Below, in pieces: positions 21,896-33,929 of a stretch of 36,182 bases of DNA. Below the pieces are notes generated by a model. The model was not told the origin of the DNA. It did no database searches and worked only from the letters and a program-made list of their open reading frames with translations. Position 1 is the first letter of the stretch, and each line of letters opens with the position of its first letter. A program made the translations under genes and the position numbers. Location of the stretch: positions 1-36,182 of the forward strand of contig MPNW01000120.1 in NCBI GenBank assembly GCA_011800805.1. Direction: 5' to 3'. The DNA comes from Hirudo medicinalis (taxonomy: Eukaryota > Annelida > Clitellata > Hirudinida > Hirudinidae).

Positions 21896-24800
21896 ATGCG
21901 TTTCAATGCCAAAGAGTTAGCTTGTGTTGCTCAAGAAAAGAGTTCTTATTTTGATTTTGAAAGCTCTCTTTTTGTTAAAGAAAAGCCTGAGGGGATTTTC
22001 AAAAAAAGCAAAGGTATAAATTGTGTCTCTAGAACATTAATGCCTAAAAATGTATTGCATTTTTTGATCACTGTTAATCATCTATGCTAAATTTTTAAAG
22101 GTTTTGTACTGAGTAAGGAGTAGTATTACCATGCTAAATAAGATGTTTTTTTTTTCATTTTTTCTCTGAAATTTAAAATCTGCCAACTCTAAATTTAATT
22201 TTATCAGTGCTTAGCAAAATTAAACCACCTAATAGAATATCAGCCTTCATGTTGGAATTCTATATGGACATGGCTGTCTGTCATCATCTCATTGTGTACA
22301 AATTTATCTTATCTATTGAACACATGTTGATATTTGAAATGGTAACCTTATTATTGTTACTATTAGTTTATTTGTGTTATTGAGCTAAATAATCAACAAA
22401 GTTATGTTTTTTTCCAGAAATAACTTTGTGAAGAAATGAGAAATGATGTACCCTTATTGATTACAATTCTTTTCATTTCAGCATTCGTGGAGAGATTGTT
22501 TCGACTGAAAGGAAATATCCTGTTTTATTTCAAAGGAAAAGAAAAGGTATGCAGATTTTCATACAATCATTTTTGGCTGTTGGTGTAAAATCATTTTGAT
22601 TTTTTGAGAAAATATTTTTAAGTGATCAAGGCAAATGAGTTTGGTGCATTTTTGCAGGAATGTGGTTTTCAATGTTCTGTATGGAAGGTGTATAGACAAA
22701 TATTAAAATACAGAACTGACAGAATATTTGAGATGCGAGAAATATTGTAACTGGTAGATAGAAAATAAGTGACTTATGTATTTGGTGATTATTTGGTACA
22801 TTGTTCATGGCTGCCATCTTGGAACTCAGTGCTGCAGTTTAGATTTTCAATGAGCTTAGATAATTGGCTGGAGATCTTATTGTTGGTGTTGTTTAAGATA
22901 ATTACTAGGTGATGATGGTTGTGCTTCTGCTGAATATTTTGGATTAAATGACATCGGTAGGAATGTCGTGTGAAAAGAAATTATTTTGAAGGACTAACTG
23001 CAAATTTTAATTTTAAGCAAAAACATTCAGTCTGCATGAAATTACTCAATTCAAATAGTTTTTATTCGAAAAATATTTTTTCAGTCCAGTGATGTTGCTG
23101 GAGTCTACGTATTGGAGAGATGTTGCGTCCAATTGGAGGAGGATGATATCGATGACACTCACCTGTACTGCTTCTCAATTGGTCGGCCTTTCTGTTTTTC
23201 CATTTGTAATTGGAGCTAATTATTATAATATTTATCTTGCACTTTCACCTTACAACAACTTCACTTTGTTGCTTACCTACTGATAAGTGCACATGCTCAT
23301 CATAATTTGTGTTTCAAATGCCTGTTTTTTATTGCTAGTGTTGTGTTGGCATTGCAGGCTCACTGTCATTATAAGAACAAGTACACTTTGTGCTTGTTAA
23401 GTCATTTGTAATAATAATTTGTTGATACTATCAAGCCAAGATGGTGTGTCACTAACTGATGTTATGTAACCATTATGTTATGTAGTATGTTTTCATCACA
23501 ATGTTATTAGTTATCTGACCACAATCCGTTGAATGGAATTTTCTTGAGATGCAGGTAGTTATCATTATTACTGGGAATAATTACCATAATTTAAACCACC
23601 TTATTGATCAGAGCTAATTTTTATGTCATCTTTGTAAGACATGTTGTAATTGCCTCAAAGTCAGCTGGTCATTACATGGCCAAATCATTAGATGATGTTG
23701 AGTCTTTTTAAGAGTAAGTCCATCAGTTGACCTCAATGCCTCAGAATTTGCACAGATTTACATTTGAAGTTCTTTTATTTTCTTACATTTCTTTTAAATA
23801 AATATCTGGATGTTTCATTTATATGTCACCCATTTAAGAACAATGATTTTTGCAATTATTTCATATTTTATTTATTAAATTATAAATTGGTTTAATGCCA
23901 CTAAATGTAAATTGATTTGTTATTCAGTTTTTGAGGCAGAGCCGACCCTGAACCACGTGTTTCTCGGGTCGACCGAGGAACAGACGAGGGACAGGTGGAT
24001 TGAACTGCTGCACATTGCAAGCTTCGAATGCATGAAGTTCCAACTGGACATGCTGAGGGACCAAATCAGATCCAAGACTGGCAAGGATCCTGCCCTTCAA
24101 TCGAACGAAACTTATCTCGCACTAAGCACTGGTTAGTTGTTCGTTGCTGACAACTGGTGTTGAATTGCAAGCAACTTCAAAGCTTAAACTACTGCCAAAT
24201 GGGTGCATTATTATCAAGTAATTCATTTCACAGCTGCAAACAACCAGGACGTTGTCGAGAGCACCCGCCTTGAAATGGGCATTCAGTGCAAGGGGCTTCC
24301 GCTCGACCAGTGCGGCAAACATCCCGATACCTTCGTCACTTTGCACTACTTCTCATCTACCTCTAAGGAACAGTGGGCATATCATGGCAGAACTGAAATT
24401 ATTGAAGTTGTTGTCTTTTGTCTTTTTTTTTTATATTTTTCTCTTTCTTTCTAATGATGTTGATGATGATGATGTTTATGATTTGCTGTAAGCCCCATGC
24501 AAATAATTACATATTATGTGATTTTAATTACGATACAAAAATGCCGATTTAATAAAGATTTACAGAAGCAATGAAATGGTAAAGAAAATATTTTCAGTAA
24601 TGCATGATTAATTTTGTTTTTGGTTGTTTGTTATTCTCAAAATGCTAGAATTTTCTAAAATAAAACTTCAGAAAAACACCTCGCCAAACTTTGTGTCGGT
24701 GATGACGTTCAGAAATTTTGACACCATCACACTGAAGACAAAACTGAAGCTTTCTCTCAGAGTCATCAAGGAACGGATGACAAATACAGTAAGTTCACAT

Positions 24801-27800
24801 TCAACTACTTGTCAAGATGATGATGAGGTTAATTATATATTGATATTTGGTATATATATTATATTGATATTTGATATATATATTGATAGTGGTTTTAATG
24901 ATGATGATGATGATGGTGATAATAATAATAATAATAATAACTAAGTAATCACAGTGTTCAGATAATTCTGTGAGTCATTGAGCCACAGTTTACATTGGAG
25001 ACTGAGGTGGAATATGGATGGATTGATGGATGGGTTGTGTTGGTTTTGAAGGGCCCTTTTTGTCATTAACTCACTAATGACTTTATTAAGTAATAATTAC
25101 TTATTCCACCTCAGTCTCCAATGTAAACTGTGGCTCAATGACTCAATGAACCTAATTTAAGAGACAATAAAGTTGATGGTGATTGTTGATGGTGATTGTG
25201 TTAAATGCAGATAAGAAATCATCATTTTGAGTCTAATTTGATTTCATCTTTGAAGTGGAAGACTTCAGTGGATTATGTTGATAACATTTTAACTTGGTCT
25301 CAAAAAGCGATATTTGCAATCTGTATAAATTTATGTGGGACATCTGTTATTGATGTCACAGATAAATTTAAAGTTATGTAATTCCATCATCCTCTCTATT
25401 GAAGATGTTGACATTTTGTTTCAGGCAGTTACAATGGGCACCGCAGAATTTTCCCTGATGGAGGTTCTCACGACGCCGACCATGTCTGTCGGCTTCACGC
25501 TCAGGTATTGCGGCAGTGATGATTGCGATGATGAATTGGTTGTGCTGGTGGTGATAGAAAGGTGATGCAGCAAGTTTACATATTCACTGCCCTGTGACAG
25601 CTGTGCAGTTAGCTCTGAGGTAGTTTGAGGTAATTGCTGCAATTATAAATTCATGGCTTCGGTGAAGACGAAGATGCTAAGAAGAATTAAACTAGGATCG
25701 TTGTTGTATAAGTTGCAATGTTTCTAAATGCTGCTCAATTTCATTTATGTTCATTGCTCATTGTTCATTGTTCGTTGTTCTGTTACATTTCTGGATAGAT
25801 TAATTTGCATCGGTGGATTCTTAATTTGAGACGATATTATTGGATGGCAGATCTTCAAAGTACGATGAGGTTGGGATGGTTATTGTTACTCTTTGGTTGA
25901 ATTCAAACTCCTCCAACAAGCGAGGCACAAGAGTTCAACTGAGTGATATGGAAGCAAAACTTTTTGTGAGTAAGCCATTTCAACTTTCTCATTTTCTCCT
26001 TTAAGTTCGCCATTATTTTATTAAATGTCTAAATGCAATTCTAAAACAGTAAGTTGATATTTGATTTTTATTTTTCCTTGGAACATTTTCAATTATAAAC
26101 GACTTCCAATTTATTCAATTCTTCTAAGGCCACATTTAATGTGAATTGTCAGCTTTTTCATTTATCTATCAAAATTTGGATGTCAAACCACATGGGAACT
26201 GCTTATCACACCTTAGAGACATTAATCTCTTTAACTACTGCAAAAAATGTTAAGTTGAGTTGTTGAGTTCTTCTGCGAATTGATGAAGTTGATGAAAATG
26301 CTGAGTGAAAACGCCATCTAAAATGCCGATAACGAGCTCATCTGATGATAGGTTTTCAGACTTCAACTGACTTTTATGACTGTAACAACTAGAAATTTTT
26401 TTCAAAAGATGTCGGCCTTATTTCAGAGAAATGATGTTATTCCTTATAATTGAAATTAAGCAATAGTGAATGGGCATGCTCCATCTAAAATGCCGATAAC
26501 GAGCTCATCTGATGATAGGTTTTCAGGCTTCAACTGACTTTTACGACTGCAATTGCACAAGTTTCTTTTATTTTCCATCAGTTACGCACGTAATTCAGTT
26601 ATTTTCTCATCACAAAGTTCTTTTGCATTACTTTTTATATTTTGAAGAATCCCATTACAAATGTTTTTTTTTGTGAATTACATTTACAAAATATCTGCTT
26701 TGTGAAAGTTACCAAGGTACTCTTTCAGTTGCCTTAGAAGCTCATAACTTTTAGGAGCTGTTTCCATTAGGCATGTGTGGAACTGATATTCTTTAAGTTC
26801 TCAAAAGATGACTAAAGCAGATCGTGAGGATGATTAATTGAATGTGAGGATGCTTGGTGTCGGTGAATGTGGTGACGAGATTAGGGTTTACGTTTTATGA
26901 GATTACCTTCGAGGCTTCCTTCATCACGTAGGCTTTATGTCACGGTTGTAAATTTGAAGGTAACGTTATGCTTCAATGAGCAGCCCATATTGCATAAACA
27001 TCTGTGTTAATTTGTGGGAAATGCCAATTTTTCTGCTCATAGGAAGAGCTCCCCTCCCAGTCCCACCTGGGGTCGATGGGGCCGTGCTGTGTCGGCATCG
27101 ACACCCTCTTTCTCACTGGCAGGGTCGTCAAGACCTTCAGGTTTCCTGTGACCGGACCGATCACTAGCACCGGACTCCTTGTCAATGAGCACATGATGGA
27201 ATTCAAACATGCATTCCTCCTGCCATTTCATTTCCTGTGAGTGTCGATGGATTTGTTATTCTATATCATGCATGTTATCCATATTTATGGAAATCATATA
27301 CATTTAAACTTTTCACATGAAGCTCTTTCTAAGTATCAATCAACTAAGTAGATCAATCAAACTTTGATTGATTTGGAATCAAAGTTGGTGGTAAATCAAA
27401 ATCATTGGTAGCATAAATTCAGAGATTTATGGATGAAATTGAAATATTTAACACGTGCTAGTATAAACATGTGTGCGATGGCATTTGATTATTTATGATA
27501 ATGAAGCATCTGTCGATGATTTCAGTAAAATGTTGATTGAGGATGAGAGGCAGAAGATCTTAGCCCTGAGAAACCTTGGCAAGGTGAGTAAAAGTGGTTG
27601 TTGCAATGTTCGACACATCATAATCTTATGTTTTAGATCTACTTATTACTATGGTAACTGGAAATCAGAAAGCATTTGTAATGTTTGTCAATGTGCTCAT
27701 CTGTAATTCATGTGACATTTATAAGAATTCTTCATGTTTTTTTCACTCTGAATATGCAAAGATAATCTTTACTGATCTCAGATTGGCAGTCGGATATTTG

Positions 27801-28574
27801 AATTTGTCTCATTAATCTTAAATAAGTTTAATAAAAATGAGTTCCCTGTAATTTAATAAACGTAAGAATTCTTTAAAATCTGCTAAATGTTCAGTTGAGG
27901 GACAAATACGAGAGCATTCGCAGCAGCATCATTGACTTCAGTCTCAGCATCCTCATCAACTACGAACAGCAGATGAAATTCTTCTCAAACAAGAGAGGTG
28001 ATGATGACGATCAAATCATGATAACATTTGTTAAAAATTTATATAATTAAACTGTCATCGTTGTTCATTGTTTACATCTTCTCATCACCATTTGTGTTTT
28101 CACAAAATATTTCCACAATTTCTGTGAAACTTTGACCTCATAAGATGTGCATGTAGACGTACATTCATATTCACGGAGTAAATGCTGTCCAATCTTGAAA
28201 GTGAAACAATAATAATACTTAATATAATAATAATAATAATAAATAAAGAATTTTGTTTTGTTAATGCACATAATGCACATAATTATGCCAAGTCCAAAGT
28301 CGGTCAATAAAATACATGGGCATTCAAAAGTGAATGAATGCATGTCTCATGCTTTGTATGTGGTTTTTACTTAGAATAGAATGTAAATTTCACTAATGAA
28401 TCTAATTAATTTAGTAATTAATGAAACATCCGATAATGTAATTAATTCTTGGCATTCCCGACCTTAACGGCTTAAGCAATTAGTGGTTAAGCTCTGAGTG
28501 TGATTGGTCTTTTCTGGGTAATTATGCAGGTTAGGTGAATGTCTCTTGTGAATGTTCAATTCATTTGAAGATAA

Positions 28575-28606
<32 letters not shown>

Positions 28607-31600
28607 GCCATTAACTAAATTACTGCATCTGTGATTCAAATGTTGAGTTCTTTAAATTATGTTAATTGATAAACTGCTAATTTATACAATGACAAAACTA
28701 ATATTTAAATTTTGCTTTAAATTCACTTTTAATCTTTAGAGCTCAGCTTCAAACCGAGCATCAAAAAGAGTCACAAAGAGGTGGAACTCGTGCCAACGAA
28801 CCTCCACCTGCAGTCCATGTACGTCAGCAGCAACATACACGAGCAATGTCAGTTTCACATGCAATTGTTGCTTTAAGTTGTATTACACCAATTGTTGGTT
28901 GTTGTTGTGTGTCGTTTTGAAATGTTTAAAATAATTGAAAGTGTCGTTAAATTTCAAGTGAGTGCAAGCATCTTATTCGTTCTTCATGTTTGGAAGTCGT
29001 TCAAATTCTGCTGGTTAGAGGCTCGACTCCTCATAGATTCATTAATATTCATAAGGCTTTCGATACGATGTCATCACGGTAGGAGCCTTTACAGCAGGTG
29101 CCCATAAATACAAGCATGGTGGAGTCAGAAGACTTGCTAGCCAATTAAATCTCGCCCTTTCTAAGGCAAGCTCATCCATTTTCATGATTTTAATTAGGCC
29201 AAAATTACTTTATTTTGATCATTTTTTATTAAAATTACTGAAAAAATGGTGTTGGGCAGCTAGTGTTGTCAGAACAAAAAGCCAAATCAATGGAAATGTA
29301 AAAATTTCAAAAATAAAAAAATGGACACTCGAAAGGATTGTAATTGTGAACAATGATTACTTCAATGAGGCAGGAAGAAAAGGGTGGCAGCAGAATGGAG
29401 CATTGTGCAAAACTTTTGAGGCTTTTTGAAGGTTTGAAGGAAGAAATTTTCACAAGATGCAATGTTTTGTGTTCGAGTGCTGTCAAGGGGAAGATCGAAC
29501 TGGTCAGGGATGCTTTCAAGGTTCTCGATCAGAGGGTGAGTACCGATTTGATGATGATGATGATGGTCATGAAGATTTGGTTTTAACACATTGAGGATGT
29601 TGTGAAGATGACATTCATAGGACACATAACATTCTTATTATTGCTCTCTTGTGATTGTAATTGCAGTTGAGGATATAGCTAGGCTGAACCAAATAATTAC
29701 CACCCTTGAAGTTATTGATTGGTTGATTGATTGATTGCACAAGATGATGGACGAAACCAATTGATTCCCCGAGCTCTTATCCTTCAGGTCAACAAGTTGC
29801 TGAGGAAATGTGATGAGGACATTGTAACAACAGGAGCGACAGAGCTGTGTTCTGCTCAGTTTGCATCTGCAAGTCCTAACGAGTCCCTCCAGTCGTTCGA
29901 TTCACTCAGGGACGCCTCCGAAGCACAGGAAGTCGACGATGAACAAAATGGTGGCTCTGATGGTGGTTCGAGGCTCATAGAGGCCTGGATGTGGAATGGG
30001 GCTGACTATGTCAAGGGAGCCAATGAAGAGCCTTTTGTAAGTTGTTTGATATAGTAGTGATGATAATAGTCTCGCAAAATGATTTAGATGAGCCTAGTAA
30101 TGATGATGTTGAAGCAGGAATGATGGTTGGAACTCATGGTTCTGCTTCTTATTTATATTTGTAATATTAATATTATATTATATTAATTTACTCCATATTC
30201 ACTCCAGGACATGGTGAGATTAAACACTGAGGCAGCTCTGGTAAGTGTGAGAGGGAGACTGCAGGAGTTGTTCCAACAATCTGAAGATGAGGCTGTGTTG
30301 TGGCTGGATAAGATCAACCCTCAGGTCTTCGCTCTCAGGAGGTCGGTCGAGATGCTGGTCGAAAGATCAAAGAAGGCCTTGAACTTTCTTGTAATGCAGG
30401 TAATTTTGGATTCTACTTAGTTTTTCTTGTCATTGGTTCTTTGGCTTTCAGCTCACTTTTGTGCCTTATGAGGTGATGTCCATGACATACTAGACTTTCT
30501 GTACCACATTTTCAGGACATTGGCTCAAATCTTCCTCTCCATCACAGCCTTAAATGTAGAAGGGACATTGTCTTTTGTCAGGCTGTGAGTCTTTATGGGG
30601 ATTTTAAAATTTTCTAATTAATTTGCTTAGCAATTCTTTGACAAGTACTTTGCTGTTGTGGTAGTAATTACAAATCAGTATGTGCCAAAAGTGTGAAACC
30701 TATTTATTACTAATGATAATAGTTTTATCATTAAGAAATAGTTAATAAAGTTAATTATTGTAATAATAATAATAATAGGTGATTAAATAGTTATTGCAAT
30801 ATTTGATTTCTATCTTCTGCATCATTAAACAGATCACAACTGCAACTGCAGGTTTTCTCTCAAAGCTTTCTTGTCTTGTGGCATCTATGATTGCCTCAAA
30901 ACAACATTCTGCCTCCTCCTCTTCTTCATCATCATCATCATCATCTTTATCATCCACTCCTCATCGAGCTCAGAAAATTAGACTCGGTGCAGCATCCCAG
31001 CGCATGATGTCATCTTCATCATCTTCATCCTTGCAATCTCTTCCCTCCTCATCACCTGCTCATCAGCAGTTCTTCTCGAGAACATTTGCCATTTACGCTC
31101 GCATCGGGGTACTCATGCAATTTGAAAGCTTACTCAGTTGCTATGGTGACGAGATGTGCATGTTGGAGGATCATTCGGAAGCCGTTAAAGAACTTATGAA
31201 GGTCAAGATCAGACTCAGGCCGAGGTCGGCCACGACAGTAGCGAACGGGACTGGAAGGAATGCAGAGGAGATTTTTTCCGATTTCATTGGTGGGGCCTCT
31301 TCTAGCGACCTCCCGACCAAATCTTTCAAAGAAAACTCAGCCTCTCGGATCCAAACATCTGGAGAGTTCAACACCACGGACGACCGAACTTCATTGTTGA
31401 GCAACTCGTCGACTAATTCGGCAAGCGAGGACAGGGAAACTTCCATCGACGCCATTTCTCTCGGCAGTCTTCCGAAACGAGCCATCAAAGAGGAGGCTCC
31501 AGTCAATGACAGCATAGACTATCAAATAGTTGGAAGTAGGGAAAATTGTGAGGTGATCATTTCCATGCCTCAGAACATCTTTGAAGACATCAAAAGCTTG

Positions 31601-33087
31601 TGCAGCCAGAGAAACGAAACTGCCTCCAGCAAAATCAGAGAATCTTTTGCTTTTCACTTGGTCCCTGTGATATTTACTATTGGAATCAATGAGCAAGCAA
31701 CATTGGCTGAGAGGTAATCTTGGATTAAGTTTTAATCATGAAAAGGCATTTAATTAATTACTGTACTTAAACTTTTTATTTGTCTGAGATGTACAATGTA
31801 CGTACAACAATCATTCAGTGCATAACTTTACGTTGCCTCTGCAAACAGATTCTTCAGTGTCGAGCTCCAAGAAGAATTGAACAAAGAAAACTTTCAGAGG
31901 CTCAATAATTACTACAAAGATTTCTGTTCTCTCCCAGGTCAACACTTCTTTTTGTCCTCATGTCATTCATTCATCAATTTATTCATTCTTCAATTTGTTC
32001 ATCAATTTATTAATTCTTCAATTTGTTCATCAATTCATTCATTCATAAAAATAGTTCATTTACCTGTTTTTAAAGTTGAATTATAAGACTAATTTTTATT
32101 TTATTCACAGAAGATTTGAAGGGTTCTGACATAAAGGGCTTGAATAGTGTGATGCAGTTGCTGCAACAAAATGTTCTCGTCAGCAAGAAGAGCAAAAATG
32201 TTGAAGTCCTACAACTTGCTGCTGATGTAAGTGCATCTTAACAGCTATTGTTGGTCTGTTTGTTTTTTCAGATAAATTTTAACAATTGCCATTGGATAGA
32301 ATAGATGACCTAGACAGGTGGGTTATGTTTTTAAAACAGATTTGCAAACGCATGGATGGCATAAGATACACCAGTTGCAAAAGTGCCAAGGACAGGACTG
32401 CCATGTCTGTGACCTTAGAAGAGGTCACCATATTAAAGAGAGAGCATGACCTCTCTGCCGACCTTTTCAATCATGCTCTGGATGCCCTGAGAAGGTAAAT
32501 GGAAAAATGTTGAGCCTGGAATGTTATTCTATTGTAAGCATATTTGAGAACATTAAAATAGAGCTTGATTTTATATTGACAAGAAGAAAATAAGAAATAA
32601 GAATGTTGTGAGATTTAGATAATTAACATCTAGGATTTATGTTATTGTTGGAAGCACAACGAAGGGAATGAGGAGAATCAATCAAAGTTGAATGAGTGAA
32701 ATTGACTTGGACAATTAAGTACTACACTCAATGCTTGTTGGAAGTTTAATTATCTTTCAGTAGGATTTGTTCAATTGGCAGCTTCTAAACGCAGCCTCAA
32801 TTAATTCTACGAATGAATTCTATAATTAACCATATTTTAAATCCATGCCAATGAACTGGAACTTAAAACTTGATTTCAGCATTTGATTCTAAACACAAAT
32901 TTATTCTTGCATCATCAGCTGACCTATTTTTTTTATCCACATGTATTTTCTCAGTGAGGGAGTGAGAAGAGACAACACGTACAAGAACACGGGAGTGAGG
33001 AAGTACGCCTTCAATTCAATTCAACTTCTTTCCATCCCGAGACTGTACAGGCCCCCTAAAGGGACATTTGGGAACCTGGAGAGTTGA
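21896..33087 (+). CDS. INPP4: Inositol polyphosphate 4-phosphatase (PtdIns(3,4)P2 4-phosphatase)
   Basis: Complete, 22 exons: 21896-22013, 22482-22546, 23085-23181, 23928-24131, 24234-24406, 24672-24788, 25425-25504, 25851-25965, 27043-27236, 27526-27583, 27895-27997, 28740-28847, 29056-29165, 29374-29535, 29788-30036, 30208-30399, 30516-30584, 30833-31713, 31849-31937, 32111-32226, 32340-32494, 32955-33087 (3588 nt, 1195 aa). Residues 1 to about 140 form a PH domain ([39 protein letters not shown]). Exons 5-8 form a C2-like region (TEIIE, SVGFTL). The middle has [13 protein letters not shown] and DVITVG. The C-terminal phosphatase has the CX5R loop CKSAKDR (Cys1113, Arg1119) and ends [13 protein letters not shown]. 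Known role: removes the 4-phosphate from PtdIns(3,4)P2, limiting Akt signalling. Low-complexity insertions make it longer than vertebrate INPP4A/B (about 920-980). Exons 13 and 14 are least certain, because exon 13 uses a GC donor. Confidence 0.93.
23182..23927 (+). other. INPP4 intron 3, 746 bp
   Basis: AT-rich, no exon or repeat recognised. It splits the PH domain. Confidence 0.5.
24898..24941 (+). repeat. (GAT)n(AAT)n microsatellite
   Basis: GATGATGAT followed by AATAATAAT in INPP4 intron 6, just upstream of the long inverted repeat. Confidence 0.9.
24971..25145. repeat. Foldback element: perfect 44-bp inverted repeat with 87-bp loop
   Basis: Left arm 24971-25014 (starts TGAGTCATTGAGCCACAGTT) and right arm 25102-25145 are exact reverse complements over 44 bp. 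The loop carries a smaller inverted motif, GTCATTA...TAATGAC, at about 25058-25081. It lies in INPP4 intron 6. No coding frame and no obvious target-site duplication. It is consistent with a MITE-like foldback or a recent inverted duplication. Confidence 0.9.
26314..26552. repeat. Direct repeat pair of 72 bp in INPP4 intron 8
   Basis: 26314-26385 and 26481-26552 differ at three positions (A/G, T/C, T/C), 167 bp apart. Both start CCATCTAAAATGCCGATAAC. On the - strand both copies are open in one frame ([15 protein letters not shown]), with one replacement (Ser/Pro) near the start. The surrounding intron (25966-27042) has no exon I can support. Confidence 0.85.
27998..28739 (+). other. INPP4 intron 11
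   Basis: Contains AAT and ATT microsatellites (about 28227-28243 and 28577-28606). The 92-codon antisense frame in it is Tyr/Cys-rich simple sequence, not a gene. Confidence 0.5.
28577..28606 (+). repeat. (ATT)n microsatellite
   Basis: Ten ATT units in INPP4 intron 11. Confidence 0.9.
30911..31072 (+). other. Ser-rich low-complexity insertion encoded by TCA/TCT repeats in INPP4
   Basis: Residues about 765-818 contain two poly-Ser runs (11 and 7 Ser) with a basic stretch between, in exon 30833-31713. They fall between the segments [15 protein letters not shown] and [20 protein letters not shown], which are contiguous or nearly so in vertebrate INPP4. The DNA is a TCA/TCT microsatellite, so length polymorphism is likely. 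Confidence 0.8.
31970..32046 (+). repeat. 28-bp tandem repeat, 2.7 copies
   Basis: Units begin TTCATCAATT at 31970, 31998 and 32026. Copies 1 and 2 differ by one base (TTATTCATT versus TTATTAATT). It lies inside INPP4 intron 19. Confidence 0.85.
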
Positions 33088-33918
33088 TCCGAGGTGCTTG
33101 TCAACAAGACTCTCTAATCGTAATTTCCAATGTGATCTTAAGCGTTTATTGTCTTTGTTTTCATGTAAATGTTCAAGAATTTTGTTACTGTGATGTCATC
33201 TTTACTGTAAACATCCTCCTGAATTTATTTGTAAACAAACATTTATTAATTCACCTACATGGTTGCTAACTTGTTTGATGTATCAGTATTACTAAACGAA
33301 GATTGCACTTGAGGTTCAAGCCCAAATGTAGGACATGCAAACATTCGAAATGAAAACATCTTAAAACAAATGTTTAGTGGGAAAAACACTAATTTTACTT
33401 TCACAAGTGTTTTGTTGAAGTTAGTGATCTAACTTCCATGTTTTACAATTTAGATGTGAATGTTACTTTAGTGGAAAAATAATTACAATTAAATATGTTT
33501 TAGTTTTTATTCTGTGTCAATGACATGTCACATGACAATTTGCTAGCATTAGCATTTGCTCACTTTACAGTTAATGCATTGTTTGACTGCTTCATTTGTT
33601 GTGCTTAAATTTGTATGAATTACATTCTGTACAGTGTGTCCACATCACAACAACTAATGATTTCTAAGTTGATGCCAATCATTGATTCAATCAAAGAATT
33701 CTGAGTCACCATCACAATATGGCCACTTTAAACCTCAGCACTAATGATCAATTTAGCAATGGCACCTTTCCTTCTCACAGAAGTTAATCAATGCTTGAGT
33801 GGGATTTTCCTAGCGTCAGTGTTGCTAACTTGTCAGAAGCATTTTCTGAACCCACTTTTATTCATAATTCCATCATTTTGTGAGGACGTGAATGCTTTTT
33901 TATTTGCTTTGCATGGTT

Positions 33919-33929
33919 AATAAAATAAA
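33919..33929 (+). terminator. Candidate INPP4 poly(A) signals
   Basis: Two overlapping AATAAA hexamers lie about 830 nt after the INPP4 stop. The stretch 33088-33918 has no exon I can support and is most simply its 3' UTR. Confidence 0.4.

Noticed and set aside
30751..30957. - strand frame rich in Asp and Glu
   Set aside because: It is the antisense of the poly-Ser TCA/TCT repeat of INPP4.
31171..31696. - strand open frames of 101-114 codons
   Set aside because: They are shadows of the large INPP4 coding exon 30833-31713.
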